A DNA stretch of 64,000 bases from Natrialba sp. SSL1 (GCF_001861355.1 NZ_MASN01000041.1:89317-153316), one strand, 5' to 3'. Positions 52,814-62,567 are shown, counted from the stretch's first letter. The notes: generated from the sequence alone by a model not told the origin. Numbers and translations are program-made.

Positions 52814-53566
52814 CTACAACAGCCGCCGACACTCCCCGAGCGGCGGAAACCACAGCGACTCCCCAGCGCCGTCGTCCCAGACGATCGGGTGGAAGGCGTC
52901 CGCATCCGTCACGAGCGGCGACTGAAAGTCACGGGCGCGCATCCCGTTCACCGTCGCCCCGCCTGCAAGTTCGGTAAACGCCGGTAGCATCAGCACGTCT
53001 GCCCCATCGTAGGCCGCTGGTCCGAACAAAAAGCACGGCTTCTTTCGGCCCTCGATCGACAGCGCCGGGTGATCGTGGCCGACGACGTACAGGTCTGCAT
53101 CGTGGTCCGGTTCCTCGTGTCCGTGGCAGACGGCAATTGCGGTGGTCTCGAGTTCGCGTTTGTGTTCGTCTTCGTGCTCGAGTTCCCACACTGGCCGCGT
53201 CTCACCCTCGAACACCGACGACAGCATCGAGTCGTGATTCCCCGGCGTTACGATCAGTGACGCCTCCGCCGACTCGACGGTGGACTCGAGTACCCCCAGT
53301 GACTCGGCGACACCCTGAGGAACATAGTTGAACGCGTGTAGGAGGTCGCCAGCGACGACGACGGTCGTTGCGCCGGTGTGTTCGAGGAGCGCAGTGAGTC
53401 GTGACTGGATGCTCTCGGCAGCGTCAATAGGTGCGTCGACGGCGGACGACCGGCCGCGACCGAGATGGAGGTCGGCGATGACGAGGGTCTCGGCGGTAGG
53501 GACGAAGGCGGCACGCGAGCGAACGGCGAACGGGGGTTCGCTGTCGGGAGCAGGTGGGGGTGTCAC
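52814..53566 (-). CDS. Calcineurin-like metallophosphoesterase
   Basis: 250 residues. The metal-binding motifs are all present: ADLHLG near residue 31, GDLLH near residue 73, GNHDS near residue 109, CHGHE near residue 146 and VGHDHP near residue 161. It resembles archaeal single-domain phosphoesterases (COG1407). Such genes often sit beside Lhr-type helicases, but no helicase is present here. It would act on phosphodiester or phosphoester bonds in the cytoplasm. Confidence 0.88.
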   Translation of the reverse strand: MTPPPAPDSEPPFAVRSRAAFVPTAETLVIADLHLGRGRSSAVDAPIDAAESIQSRLTALLEHTGATTVVVAGDLLHAFNYVPQGVAESLGVLESTVESAEASLIVTPGNHDSMLSSVFEGETRPVWELEHEDEHKRELETTAIAVCHGHEEPDHDADLYVVGHDHPALSIEGRKKPCFLFGPAAYDGADVLMLPAFTELAGGATVNGMRARDFQSPLVTDADAFHPIVWDDGAGESLWFPPLGECRRLL

Positions 53567-53629
53567 GGTGGGTGTCGGCGTCAGTGCGAATGCGGGGTGC
53601 TAGAGCGCTCGGGTACTCGAGTGCTGGGG

Positions 53630-53740
53630 GTGAGTGGGGTCAGTAGTTTCGTTGGTTTCGTCGGTTTTGTCGGTCTCGTCGATCTCGTCGGTTTCCTCGG
53701 TTACGTTCGTTGATCTCGCTGATCTTGCCGACTCCGCTTT
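53630..53740. repeat. TCGTCGGTT-type microsatellite near the artA stop
   Basis: A 9-base word of the type TTTCGTCGG is iterated about ten times with single-base changes (TTTCGTTGG, TCTCGTCGA, TTCCTCGG). It ends a dozen bases before the archaeosortase stop codon on the other strand. No gene is assigned. Confidence 0.75.
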
Positions 53741-53751
53741 GTGTACTGCCC

Positions 53752-54816
53752 TTACTGATCGAGCGCACTTGGGGCGTTCGCCGGTCGATGCTCCTCGACG
53801 TCGAGCGCCTCGAAGAGATCGTACTCGTTGCCTGTCAGAACGAAGAGCACGTCCTCCAGCGGCGCGAGGATTTCTGGGACGAGCTTGACGACGAGGTAGG
53901 TGATTCCGATGAGTGCGACGACCGACAGCGACTGGGCGATGTAGTTGTGCGCGACGAGGAACGAGACCCGGTTGGCCTCAGCGCCCATGTAGGTCGTCAG
54001 CAACGAGACGAGCCAGTCTTGCTGGAACCAGCCCCACGGCGAGGCCAGGCCGATGAAGACGTTCCGGAGGAGGTTGAGGAACCAGATGACGCCGATCGCC
54101 ATCACGAACGCCGGAACCTTCCGCTTGAGCGGGGCTTTGACCGAGGCGATCAGGCCGCCGAAAATCGCCATGCTTCCGATTCCGGTACAGGCGAGGATGA
54201 TGTACGTCGTTCGCCCGGTTACCGTCTCCTCAGGGTCGAAGTCGAACCGGCTCTGATAGCCGTTCGCGCCCTCGTTGATACCGGGGCTGTGGCCGAGTAG
54301 TTCCATGCCGTAGTGTGTTTGAGCCGCCGTCGTTTCGATCAGCCACGTTCGGGCAACAGGAATCGTTTCGACGGGCAGGTAGATCACTCCCATGAGCGCG
54401 ACGGCTTTCGAGAGCAAGAGGAGCGACTGCCGGCCGGTGTAGAGCAGGTAGGCGACGTAGGTACACAGCGGGAGGGCAACGATCGTCAGAATCGTCTGCA
54501 GCGGGCTCTGCATCTCGTAGTAGTAGTACGGGAACATCGCGAGCCAGAAGACGCCAAAGACGACCCACGCGGCCGCGGCGAGTTTACGCGCTCCGTCGAC
54601 GGCACCGTTCCACTGGAGGACGACCGCGGCGAGGAACGCGCCGATTGCGAGCCACGCGAGCACGTCAGTCAGCGGCGAGTCGATGAGCGTCGACGCAATC
54701 GCGGGTCCGGACACGGCGCCCGACGCGAACGCGAACACGGACGAAACCGCAGCGTCGCCTGCGAACTCGAGACCGGCAACCGATACCCCGTCGGCTCCGG
54801 CTGGTGCGGGCGGCAT
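53752..54816 (-). CDS. artA: Archaeosortase A
   Basis: 354 residues with about eight or nine membrane helices. The exosortase/archaeosortase catalytic residues are visible: Cys210 in ILACTGIGS, Arg251 in NLLRNVFIG and His290 in VSFLVAHNY. ArtA processes PGF-CTERM proteins such as the S-layer glycoprotein, removing the C-terminal helix and attaching lipid. An N-terminal stretch of about 40 residues precedes the first helix. None of the exported proteins in this window ends in PGF-CTERM, so substrates lie elsewhere. A GTTGATAGC box about 27 bases upstream fits a leaderless start. Confidence 0.95.
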   Translation of the reverse strand: MPPAPAGADGVSVAGLEFAGDAAVSSVFAFASGAVSGPAIASTLIDSPLTDVLAWLAIGAFLAAVVLQWNGAVDGARKLAAAAWVVFGVFWLAMFPYYYYEMQSPLQTILTIVALPLCTYVAYLLYTGRQSLLLLSKAVALMGVIYLPVETIPVARTWLIETTAAQTHYGMELLGHSPGINEGANGYQSRFDFDPEETVTGRTTYIILACTGIGSMAIFGGLIASVKAPLKRKVPAFVMAIGVIWFLNLLRNVFIGLASPWGWFQQDWLVSLLTTYMGAEANRVSFLVAHNYIAQSLSVVALIGITYLVVKLVPEILAPLEDVLFVLTGNEYDLFEALDVEEHRPANAPSALDQ

Positions 54817-55047
54817 AGGTAAGCGAATCCGAAGGACTCTCTCGCTATCAACTTGACGCCTCGCGAGCGATGTGTCTGTTCGGTACCACTATCTCGCCCC
54901 GGTCATTCAATCCCGACATCAGGTACCTACGATATCGCTACGGATATTCGACACCGGTATCTGGCACCACTGGACCTCGGTTGTGGCTGTTCCCATCGAG
55001 TCAGACGTATCGAAGCCGTTTTCCCCAGTGCGCCGTTTTGAGACAGT

Positions 55048-55458
55048 ATGAACGGCGGTAGCGACATGACCCTGGCGTTCGAACTCGAGGCGCTCAAGAA
55101 GTTCGCCTCGCCGGAGAGTGTCTTCGAGGACGCACGCGGCTGGACCGAGTACATCGGCGTGGTCTCCGAGAAGCCGACCTACGTCGTGACGAACTTCACT
55201 CGAAAGAACCGCATCCGACAGGACTTCTTCTCGGGCCCGCGCGGGAAAGCCGAGAGCCTCGAGGGCGTCAAAGACCAGTTCGACACCGAACGCTACGTCT
55301 ACATCGGCGTCGACGAGGAGGACGAACAGCTGGCCGAGGACGTCGACTGGGAGTACCTCCCCTTAGACGATGCCGCAGAGGCAGCGGACTGGATTCTCGC
55401 GACGAGCGTCGAAGAGGAAGAAGACGACACTGAACCGGTTCGAGACGACTGGCCCTGA
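55048..55458 (+). CDS. Conserved haloarchaeal protein (DUF7124-like)
   Basis: 136 residues, soluble and acidic, with no signal or membrane helix. It begins MNGGSDMTLAFELEALKKF, contains NRIRQDFFSGPRGKAE in the middle and ends in an acidic tail with DDWP. I remember this as a Halobacteria-only family (DUF7124); the function is unknown. An in-frame ATG at 55066 is an alternative start. Confidence 0.78.
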   Translation: MNGGSDMTLAFELEALKKFASPESVFEDARGWTEYIGVVSEKPTYVVTNFTRKNRIRQDFFSGPRGKAESLEGVKDQFDTERYVYIGVDEEDEQLAEDVDWEYLPLDDAAEAADWILATSVEEEEDDTEPVRDDWP

Positions 55459-55726
55459 CGCGGTTTCCGAGTTCAGATTTCCGAATTTGGGTTTCCGATT
55501 CGGACCGATATAGACCGATCCGTGTGAGAACGGTCTCGTTGTGTCGGTCACTGTTGGTTTTGCTTGACTATCGATATCGAGACCGACCAGTCACACCCGG
55601 TTAGTGACTGTTGGCAGTATCACTGAGTTTTCGGGGGAGGCCATACTTATCCCAGCTGGTACAGAGATGAGTGTATGGAACCCCGTACTAAAGAACAGAG
55701 CGAGACAGGAATAACGGAGCGCGACG
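55459..55726. promoter_or_regulatory. Upstream region of ABC-2 exporter operon
   Basis: A TATA-like ATACTTATCC near 55643-55652 would give a leader of roughly 50 bases. A GGAG motif (about 55714-55717) sits nine bases before the ATG at 55727, so this gene may use a ribosome-binding site, unlike most genes here. Confidence 0.45.
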
Positions 55727-56644
55727 ATGCCAGCAATTGAACTTACCGGCCTGACAAAGCACTTTGACGATGTCGTCGCTGTCGACGGGCTTGACCTCAC
55801 CGTCGAAGAGGGCGAAATATTTGGCTTTCTAGGGCCGAACGGTGCGGGCAAGTCGACGACGATCGACATCCTACTCGATTTCATCCGACCGACCGACGGG
55901 ACGGCGACCGTGCTGGGCCACGACGCCCAGACGGCTGGGCAGGCCGTCCGCAGCCGAACCGGTGTTCTTCCGGACGGCTATCACGTTTATGACCGACTCA
56001 CCGGGCGACAGCACGTCGAATTCGCCGTGAAAATGAAAGGTGTTGACGACAATCCGGCGACGCTGCTCGAGCGAGTCCGTATCGCTGACGCGGCCGACCG
56101 GAAGGCGGGCGGCTACTCGAAGGGGATGCGCCAGCGGCTCGTCCTGGCGATGGCGCTGGTCGGTGATCCCGATCTGCTGATCCTCGACGAACCGTCGACT
56201 GGACTGGACCCGAACGGGGCCCGAGAGATGCGTGAGATCATTCGCGAGGAGAACGACCGCGGCACGACGGTGTTCTTCTCGAGTCACGTCATGGAACAGG
56301 TCGAGGCGGTCTGCGATCGTGTCGCGATCATCAACCGGGGACGGCTCGTCGCTGTCGACACCATCGACGGCCTCCGGGATTCGACGGAGGTCGGCGAGAC
56401 ACTCACCGTCTACGTTTCCGAACTCGACGAGGGGGTTCTCGAGCGCGTTCGGGAACTCGAGGGCGTCGGTGACGCGTCGACCGACGACGGCCGGCTACGA
56501 GTGACCGTCGACGGCGACTCGAAGTTCGCCGTTCTGCACGCGATCGACCAGGAAGCGGGAGTGCAGGACTTCTCGGTTACCGAATCGTCGTTGGAGGATC
56601 TGTTCGTCCGGTACACGTCGGAAGACCAGGAGGTCGAGGCATGA
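55727..56644 (+). CDS. ABC transporter ATP-binding protein
   Basis: 305 residues. Walker A GPNGAGKSTT near residue 37, signature YSKGMRQRL near residue 129, Walker B LLILDEPSTGLDP near residue 149 and a switch His (SSHVMEQVEAV) near residue 189. After residue 215 comes the C-terminal domain usual in ABC-2 exporters. It powers the permease encoded next, whose start overlaps its stop by four bases (ATGA). The cargo is unknown; NosF-like and lipid or antibiotic exporters share this layout. Confidence 0.95.
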   Translation: MPAIELTGLTKHFDDVVAVDGLDLTVEEGEIFGFLGPNGAGKSTTIDILLDFIRPTDGTATVLGHDAQTAGQAVRSRTGVLPDGYHVYDRLTGRQHVEFAVKMKGVDDNPATLLERVRIADAADRKAGGYSKGMRQRLVLAMALVGDPDLLILDEPSTGLDPNGAREMREIIREENDRGTTVFFSSHVMEQVEAVCDRVAIINRGRLVAVDTIDGLRDSTEVGETLTVYVSELDEGVLERVRELEGVGDASTDDGRLRVTVDGDSKFAVLHAIDQEAGVQDFSVTESSLEDLFVRYTSEDQEVEA

Positions 56645-57513
56645 CCTGGCTCATCGTCGCGACGAAGGATTTCCGCGACGCCGTGCAGTCGCGGGCGCTG
56701 TGGGCGATCGTCTCCGTCTTTGTCGTGCTCTCGATGGTCTCTACGTACGCGTACGTCGAGGTCCCCGAGCTGTTCGGTTCACCGGCAGGGGCTACGTTCG
56801 GCGGCCTGCTCTTCTTTACCGTCGGACTCGTCGGACTGTTCGTTCCACTGGCGGCGATCGTCGTCTGCTACAAATCTCTCGCCGGCGAGCGCGAACTCGG
56901 GAGCATCAAACTCTTGCTCTCCCTCCCGACCACTCGCGGCCGGGTCTTCGCCGGGAAAGTCGTCGGACGCGCTGGCGTCCTCGCGTTTGGGCTTGGCGTC
57001 GGACTCGTCGTCGGACTCGGATTCGGCGCCGTACTGCTCGGCGAGATCGACGCCGTCGCCCTCGCGGTGTTCGTCCTCGTTACACTGTCGTTTGCGGCCG
57101 TCTACGCGGCCATCGTGGTAAGTGTCTCGGCGATGACAGGATCGACATCGCGGGCGACGACGCTAGCGCTTGGCTTCTTCGTTGTGTTCGAACTGCTGTG
57201 GGACGTGGTCCCAATGGGGCTCGTCTACGTCGTTAACGGGTTCTCGTTCCCGTCGACGCTACCGGACTGGACGTTCACCGTCACGCAACTCTCGCCGTCG
57301 TCCGCGTATCTCTCGTCGATCGTCGCGCTGTTGCCCGACCTCGCGGAGACGGCCGGCGCTGAACCGGCCCAGACCGGCGCTGGCGTCGAGGTGACGGGTG
57401 CGGAAACTGAGCCTCTCTATGCGAGTCCGGAAATCGGGATCGTGATCCTCGCCCTGTGGCTGCTCGTTCCACTCGCTGTCGGCTACGCCCGGTTCGTCGC
57501 AGCCGATCTGTGA
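56641..57513 (+). CDS. ABC-2 type permease
   Basis: 290 residues with six membrane helices and a large external loop before the last helix (about residues 205-260), the NosY-like arrangement. ERELGSIKLLLSLPTTR near residue 83 is the cytoplasmic coupling segment typical of ABC-2 permeases. It overlaps the ATP-binding gene by four bases, indicating a tightly coupled pair. The transported substrate is not predictable. Confidence 0.92.
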   Translation: MTWLIVATKDFRDAVQSRALWAIVSVFVVLSMVSTYAYVEVPELFGSPAGATFGGLLFFTVGLVGLFVPLAAIVVCYKSLAGERELGSIKLLLSLPTTRGRVFAGKVVGRAGVLAFGLGVGLVVGLGFGAVLLGEIDAVALAVFVLVTLSFAAVYAAIVVSVSAMTGSTSRATTLALGFFVVFELLWDVVPMGLVYVVNGFSFPSTLPDWTFTVTQLSPSSAYLSSIVALLPDLAETAGAEPAQTGAGVEVTGAETEPLYASPEIGIVILALWLLVPLAVGYARFVAADL

Positions 57514-57561
57514 GCGTATCGAGTCGTCGCCCTTATCCCCAATCCGACCCAACCCTCGTCG

Positions 57562-58119
57562 ATGGCAACTCCCCGTGTCCCGGGTCCCGAGGACGAACGG
57601 CAACTCGAGTTACCCTGCGGTGCGACGATCGATCCGCACGATATCGACCTGGGGATGCGCGAGTTCACGTGTCCGGGTGGCCCCGACGCGGACGCATGCG
57701 GGGAGACCCACGCGGTCGTCACGGACGTCCACCCGCCCTCTCGGTTCTTCCCGGAGTCGCTCGTGACGATTCTCCAGGAGACGATCGACACGGAGGACGA
57801 TTTCGGCGACTTCGGCACGCCGCATCTCATGGGCGTCGTATTAGAAGAGTTCCCGGAGCAGGTCGTCACGCACGACGCGAGCGACGACGGCGCGGTCGGC
57901 TACTCGATGGTCTGGGTGACGGATTTCGACGCGCGGCGACTGCACGAGATTATCGTCGAACTGGTCGTCGAACTGATGGAGCACGCGATCAGCCACGCCG
58001 AGGACGACACGGCGGTGAGCGAGTTCGAGTCGCAGATGCTCGAGTTCGACGTGAGCGAGTTCGTCGAGCAGTACAGAGCACAGCGCGATTTCGAGAACGA
58101 ACACGACCGCGCGCTCTGA
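57562..58119 (+). CDS. Conserved haloarchaeal protein (DUF5815-like)
   Basis: 185 residues, soluble. An N-terminal beta-rich part with Cys residues at LELPCGATI, FTCPGG and ADACGETH may form a small metal site. A helical, acidic C-terminal half follows with FPESLVTILQETID. I remember this as DUF5815, limited to haloarchaea. The function is unknown. It lies 48 bases downstream of the permease on the same strand and is convergent with the DoxX gene. Confidence 0.8.
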   Translation: MATPRVPGPEDERQLELPCGATIDPHDIDLGMREFTCPGGPDADACGETHAVVTDVHPPSRFFPESLVTILQETIDTEDDFGDFGTPHLMGVVLEEFPEQVVTHDASDDGAVGYSMVWVTDFDARRLHEIIVELVVELMEHAISHAEDDTAVSEFESQMLEFDVSEFVEQYRAQRDFENEHDRAL

Positions 58120-58141
58120 GGACAGGTGGGCTGAAGCTGCT

Positions 58142-58555
58142 CTAGAGCCCGACGTTCAGCGCGTAGGGCCAGTGGGCGTTACTCACGACGAGAAACAGCA
58201 GCGCGCCACCGCTGCCGTAGATATTCTTGAGGAAGCTGTTGAATTCGTCCTGTGCGTCCGCGCCGTCGGCGTTCCAGAAGTCGTGCATCGTGATCGCCGA
58301 GACGGCGAGGAAGACGGCGAGTCCCGCAGCGCCGACCGCCGAGAAGATCCCGAGGACGATCGAGACGCCCCCGAAAACGAGCAGAAGACCGCTGAGGAGG
58401 ACCGACGCTGTCGGCGCTGGAATGCCCTTGAACTCCGCGTAGCCCGCCATCTCCTCGACGTTCAGGAAGTGATTCAGCCCGGTGAACGCGAGGACGCCGC
58501 CGAAAAGCACTCGCGCAAGGACGAAGAGCACGTCGGCACCGGGTGCTTCGAACAT
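58142..58555 (-). CDS. DoxX family membrane protein
   Basis: 137 residues with four membrane helices. VLARVLFGGVLAFTGLNHF near residue 13 and GYAEFKGIPAP near residue 38 are typical of the DoxX family. The name comes from a quinone oxidase subunit, but most members have no proved oxidase role; some bind thiosulfate-oxidising or superoxide enzymes. No partner gene is seen here. Confidence 0.88.
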   Translation of the reverse strand: MFEAPGADVLFVLARVLFGGVLAFTGLNHFLNVEEMAGYAEFKGIPAPTASVLLSGLLLVFGGVSIVLGIFSAVGAAGLAVFLAVSAITMHDFWNADGADAQDEFNSFLKNIYGSGGALLFLVVSNAHWPYALNVGL

Positions 58556-58920
58556 TAGACGGTCACCTCTCCTTCTTGACCATTCTGGTTGTGGTATCGC
58601 ACGTATACAGAGTCACAGATAGTATCTGAGTTCATCGCAGTATCTGGTAGGCACTCGAGTACATATATCAATTCCCGGACACCGATGCCACCGCCTGACG
58701 GGTGTGTTACTAGGTGGGGGTTGGAACAGTACGCGGTTCGAGTTTACCGGCGACTCATACCCGACCCGACATGGAGCGGTCCGGCTACCGACAGAACGGC
58801 CGCTCGACGCGTTGATTCGCTTCGGTTTCGCGGACGGTTCGAATTTCGAAAAACCATTTCGAGAATCGTATTGTATCGTGGGGCTTATTACGATGTGCGA
58901 ACTTCGAACGGACGAGACCA
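58556..58920. other. Intergenic region upstream of carB
   Basis: No gene is supported and carA is absent. A CTTATTA box (58887-58893) lies about 27-30 bases before the carB ATG, consistent with a leaderless transcript. Frames in this region overlap the carB start in other registers and are not called. Confidence 0.5.
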
Positions 58921-61900
58921 ATGAGTACGGACCACGACGAGAGCTCAGGGGACGGGCGTACGATCCTACTGATCGGGAGTGGCCCGATCCAGATCGGGCA
59001 GGCCGCTGAATTCGACTATTCGGGGGCACAGGCCTGCCGAGCGCTACAGGAGGAAGGCGCTCGCGTCGTCCTCGTCAACTCGAATCCGGCGACCATCATG
59101 ACGGACCCGGAAATGGCCGACGAAGTCTACATCGAGCCGATCACCACCGACGCCATCGCCGAGATTATTCGGGAGGAGAACCCCGACGGCGTCATCGCCG
59201 GCCTCGGCGGCCAGACCGGCCTCAACGTCACCGCCGAACTCGCCGAAGAGGGCATCCTCGAAGAGTTCGACGTCGAGATTATGGGCACGCCACTCGAGAC
59301 GATCTACGCGACCGAGGACCGCGACCTCTTCCGCCAGCGCATGGAGAAGATCGGGCAGCCGGTCCCCGGTTCGACGACGATCACACTCGAGGAAGGCGAG
59401 TCTGCGACGAGTCTGAGCGAGGACGACCTGCGCGAGCGCGTCGAGGCCGCCGTCGACAAGGTCGGCGGGCTCCCGGTCATCGCGCGCACGACGTACACAC
59501 TGGGCGGTTCGGGTTCGGGCGTTGTCGAGGAGATGGACGAACTCATCGAGCGCGTCCGCAAGGGGCTGCGCCTCTCGCGCAACAGCGAGGTTCTCATTAC
59601 GGAGTCCATCGCGGGCTGGGTCGAGTACGAGTACGAGGTCATGCGCGACGCCGACGACTCCTGTATCATCATCTGTAACATGGAGAACATCGACCCGATG
59701 GGGATCCACACGGGAGAGTCGACGGTCGTCACGCCCTCCCAGATCGTCCCCGACGAGGGTCACCAGGAGATGCGTACCGCAGCGCTCGACGTGATCCGCG
59801 AACTCGGCATCCAGGGCGGCTGTAACATCCAGTTTGCCTGGCACGACGACGGCACCCCCGGCGGCGAGTACCGCGTGGTCGAGGTCAACCCGCGCGTCTC
59901 CCGCTCCTCGGCGCTGGCCTCCAAGGCGACCGGCTACCCGATCGCCCGCGTGACCGCCAAGGTCGCCCTCGGCAAGCGCCTCCACGAAATCGACAACGAG
60001 ATTACCGGTGAGACCACCGCTGCCTTCGAGCCCGCGATCGACTACGTCGTCACGAAGGTCCCACGCTGGCCCAAGGACAAGTTCGACGACGTCGACTTCG
60101 AACTCACGACCGCGATGAAGTCGACCGGCGAGGCGATGGCCATCGGCCGCAGCTTCGAGGAATCTCTCCTGAAAGCCCTCCGATCGTCGGAATACGAACC
60201 CGATGTCGACTGGGCCGACGTGAGCGACGAGGAACTCGAGTCCCACTATCTCGAGCGCCCATCCCCCGACCGTCCGTACGCGATGTTCGAGGCCTTCGAA
60301 CGCGGCTACAGCGTCGAGGAGGTCGTTTCCCTGACGGGCATCTTCGAGTGGTACACCGAGCGCTACAGCCGCATCGCGGAGTCGGTCCGCGCCGCACAGG
60401 AGGGTGACTTCACCGAGGCGGCAATCGCCGGCCACACGAACGCCTCAATTGCGACCACTACAGGCACCGATATCGGCTCAGTCGAACAGGAAGTCCCCGG
60501 TCGCACGTACAAGCAGGTCGACACCTGCGCCGGCGAGTTCGAGGCCGAAACGCCGTACTACTACTCCGCACGCCAGAACGAGTTCGAGACCGGCCCGCTC
60601 GAGGGCCAGGCCGCCGCGGGCGAGCTTGAGGTCGACCCCGACATCGAGAGCGTGATCGTCGTCGGCGGCGGTCCGATCCGTATCGGCCAGGGAGTCGAGT
60701 TCGACTACTGTTCGGTCCACGCGGTCCGCGCGCTCCGCGAACTCGGCATCGACGCCCACGTGGTGAACAACAATCCCGAAACCGTCTCGACGGACTACGA
60801 CACCTCCGACGGCCTCTTCTTCGAGCCGATCACGGCCGAGGAAGTCGCGGATGTCGCCGAAGCCACCGGCGCGGACGGCGTCATGGTCCAGTTCGGCGGC
60901 CAGACCTCCGTCAATATCGGCGAACCACTCGAGGACGAACTCCAGCGTCGCGGCCTCGACTGCGAGGTCATGGGAACGAGCGTCGAAGCGATGGACCTCG
61001 CCGAGGACCGCGACCGCTTCAACGCGCTCATGGACGAACTCGAGATCGCCCAGCCCGAGGGCGGCACCGCCTTCTCGAAGGAGGAGGCACTCGAGTTGGC
61101 CCACGATATCGGCTACCCTGTACTGGTCCGCCCGTCCTACGTGCTCGGCGGCCGCGCGATGGACGTCGTCTACACTGACGAGGAACTCGAGACCTACATC
61201 GAGGAGGCCGTCCGCGTCAGTCCGGAGAAACCGATTCTGGTGGACGACTTCCTCGAGAACGCGGTCGAACTCGACGTCGACGCCGTCTCCGACGGTCGCA
61301 ACGTCCTCATCGGCGGTATCATGGAACACGTCGAGAGTGCCGGCGTCCACTCCGGTGACTCGGCGTGTATGATCCCGCCGCGCTCGCTGGACGACGACAC
61401 GCTGGCTCGCGTCCGCGAGGTCACAGAGGACATCGCTGAGGCGCTGAAAACGAAGGGCCTGTTGAACGTCCAGCTCGCGGTTCGCGACGGTGAAGTGTAC
61501 GTACTGGAAGCGAACCCGCGCTCCTCGCGCACCGTTCCGTTCGTCTCGAAGGCGACCGGCGTCCCGATCGCCAAGCTCGCGGCGAAGGTGATGGCCGGCG
61601 AGACCCTCTCGAGTCTCGAGGCGACCGAGCAGGTGCCGGATCACACCTCGATCAAGGAGGTCGTCCTGCCGTTCGACCGCCTGCCGGGCTCGGATCCGCG
61701 TCTCGGCCCGGAGATGAAGTCTACCGGTGAAGTGATGGGAACCGCAAGCGACTTCGGTACGGCCTACTGGAAGGCTCAGCAGGCTGCGTACAACGCCGTC
61801 AGCGAGGGGACCGCAGTCGTCGACTTCGACGTGGATGGCTTCGAGACCCACTTCGACATCGCCGAGTTCGACGACGTGCCGCAGGCGATCCGCGAGGGCG

Positions 61901-62133
61901 AGGTCGACTTCGTCGTCAGCCGCGACCGCGACTCGCTGGAGATGGCCGTCGAAGAAGAGATTCCGTATCTCTCGACGGAAGCCAGCGCCGAGGCGTACGT
62001 CGAGGCGCTCGACGCGTTCGAGGATGTCTCCGGGAGCGCAGCGACCGGAGGCTCGTCAGAGCGTCGCTCTGACGGTGAACTCGAGGTTGCGTCGGTGACG
62101 AGTCGTCCGGTCCACGAAGAGAACTGGGGCTGA
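58921..62133 (+). CDS. carB: Carbamoyl-phosphate synthase large subunit
   Basis: 1070 residues, full length. Two ATP-grasp halves are seen: GSGPIQIGQAAEFDYSGAQA near residue 19 and GGGPIRIGQGVEFDYCSVHA near residue 582, each with VLVRPSYVLGGRAM- or VIARTTYTLGGSGS-type loops and an EVNPR or EANPR metal motif. It makes carbamoyl phosphate from glutamine, bicarbonate and ATP for pyrimidines and arginine, with the CarA subunit encoded elsewhere. The allosteric C-terminal domain is followed near residues 1035-1055 by a small insert encoded by two short palindromes, then a conserved tail. Confidence 0.97.
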   Translation: MSTDHDESSGDGRTILLIGSGPIQIGQAAEFDYSGAQACRALQEEGARVVLVNSNPATIMTDPEMADEVYIEPITTDAIAEIIREENPDGVIAGLGGQTGLNVTAELAEEGILEEFDVEIMGTPLETIYATEDRDLFRQRMEKIGQPVPGSTTITLEEGESATSLSEDDLRERVEAAVDKVGGLPVIARTTYTLGGSGSGVVEEMDELIERVRKGLRLSRNSEVLITESIAGWVEYEYEVMRDADDSCIIICNMENIDPMGIHTGESTVVTPSQIVPDEGHQEMRTAALDVIRELGIQGGCNIQFAWHDDGTPGGEYRVVEVNPRVSRSSALASKATGYPIARVTAKVALGKRLHEIDNEITGETTAAFEPAIDYVVTKVPRWPKDKFDDVDFELTTAMKSTGEAMAIGRSFEESLLKALRSSEYEPDVDWADVSDEELESHYLERPSPDRPYAMFEAFERGYSVEEVVSLTGIFEWYTERYSRIAESVRAAQEGDFTEAAIAGHTNASIATTTGTDIGSVEQEVPGRTYKQVDTCAGEFEAETPYYYSARQNEFETGPLEGQAAAGELEVDPDIESVIVVGGGPIRIGQGVEFDYCSVHAVRALRELGIDAHVVNNNPETVSTDYDTSDGLFFEPITAEEVADVAEATGADGVMVQFGGQTSVNIGEPLEDELQRRGLDCEVMGTSVEAMDLAEDRDRFNALMDELEIAQPEGGTAFSKEEALELAHDIGYPVLVRPSYVLGGRAMDVVYTDEELETYIEEAVRVSPEKPILVDDFLENAVELDVDAVSDGRNVLIGGIMEHVESAGVHSGDSACMIPPRSLDDDTLARVREVTEDIAEALKTKGLLNVQLAVRDGEVYVLEANPRSSRTVPFVSKATGVPIAKLAAKVMAGETLSSLEATEQVPDHTSIKEVVLPFDRLPGSDPRLGPEMKSTGEVMGTASDFGTAYWKAQQAAYNAVSEGTAVVDFDVDGFETHFDIAEFDDVPQAIREGEVDFVVSRDRDSLEMAVEEEIPYLSTEASAEAYVEALDAFEDVSGSAATGGSSERRSDGELEVASVTSRPVHEENWG
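62028..62074. repeat. Two three-base-loop palindromes inside carB
   Basis: CTCCGGGAGC-GCA-GCGACCGGAG (62028-62050, two mismatches) and CGTCAGAGC-GTC-GCTCTGACG (62054-62074, perfect). The core GGGAGCGCAGCGACC equals, save one loop base, the minus-strand core GGGAGCGAAGCGACC found twice in scpA. They are translated as a Ser/Gly/Arg linker near the CarB C-terminus. Confidence 0.85.
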
Positions 62134-62345
62134 GTCGCGGCCCGTTCCCAACAGTAGCGGTTTGGTTTTGCAGCAGGGGGCTTTCCCGTTCGCTACACCG
62201 TTGGACAGAGCGGTACGCACCCTTTCGCACCGCTATCCCACTCGAGTCGACAGCGAATCGAGTAGTGGTGTGAGCCCAGACCGGTTCACGGATTCGCAGG
62301 ACTGAGATACGACACTCTATATGGGTCCAGTTGCAACGGTCGACT

Positions 62346-62561
62346 ATGTCCGAGGAAGTCCCGGTTCGACGGACCGACCTCTACGCCCTCGTGGTGATCT
62401 CCGTCGTCGGCGGCCTCGCGCTGGCGTCGTGGATGATGCCGCCGGCACTGTCGCCGGAGTTTGCGAACGCAATCTTCGTCGGCACGATGTTGCTCGCGTT
62501 CTTCCTGTTTATTCCGGTGATGGGTGTGCGACTGTTTATCGAGGATTGGAAGGAGGGGTGA
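62346..62561 (+). CDS. Small two-helix membrane protein
   Basis: 71 residues from ATG 62346. Two helices (about 12-30 and 38-60) and a short tail ending FIEDWKEG. A CTATAT box near 62316-62321 lies about 27-30 bases before the ATG. No family is recognised. It is convergent with the permease, six bases apart. Confidence 0.65.
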   Translation: MSEEVPVRRTDLYALVVISVVGGLALASWMMPPALSPEFANAIFVGTMLLAFFLFIPVMGVRLFIEDWKEG

Positions 62562-62567
62562 GAGAAC

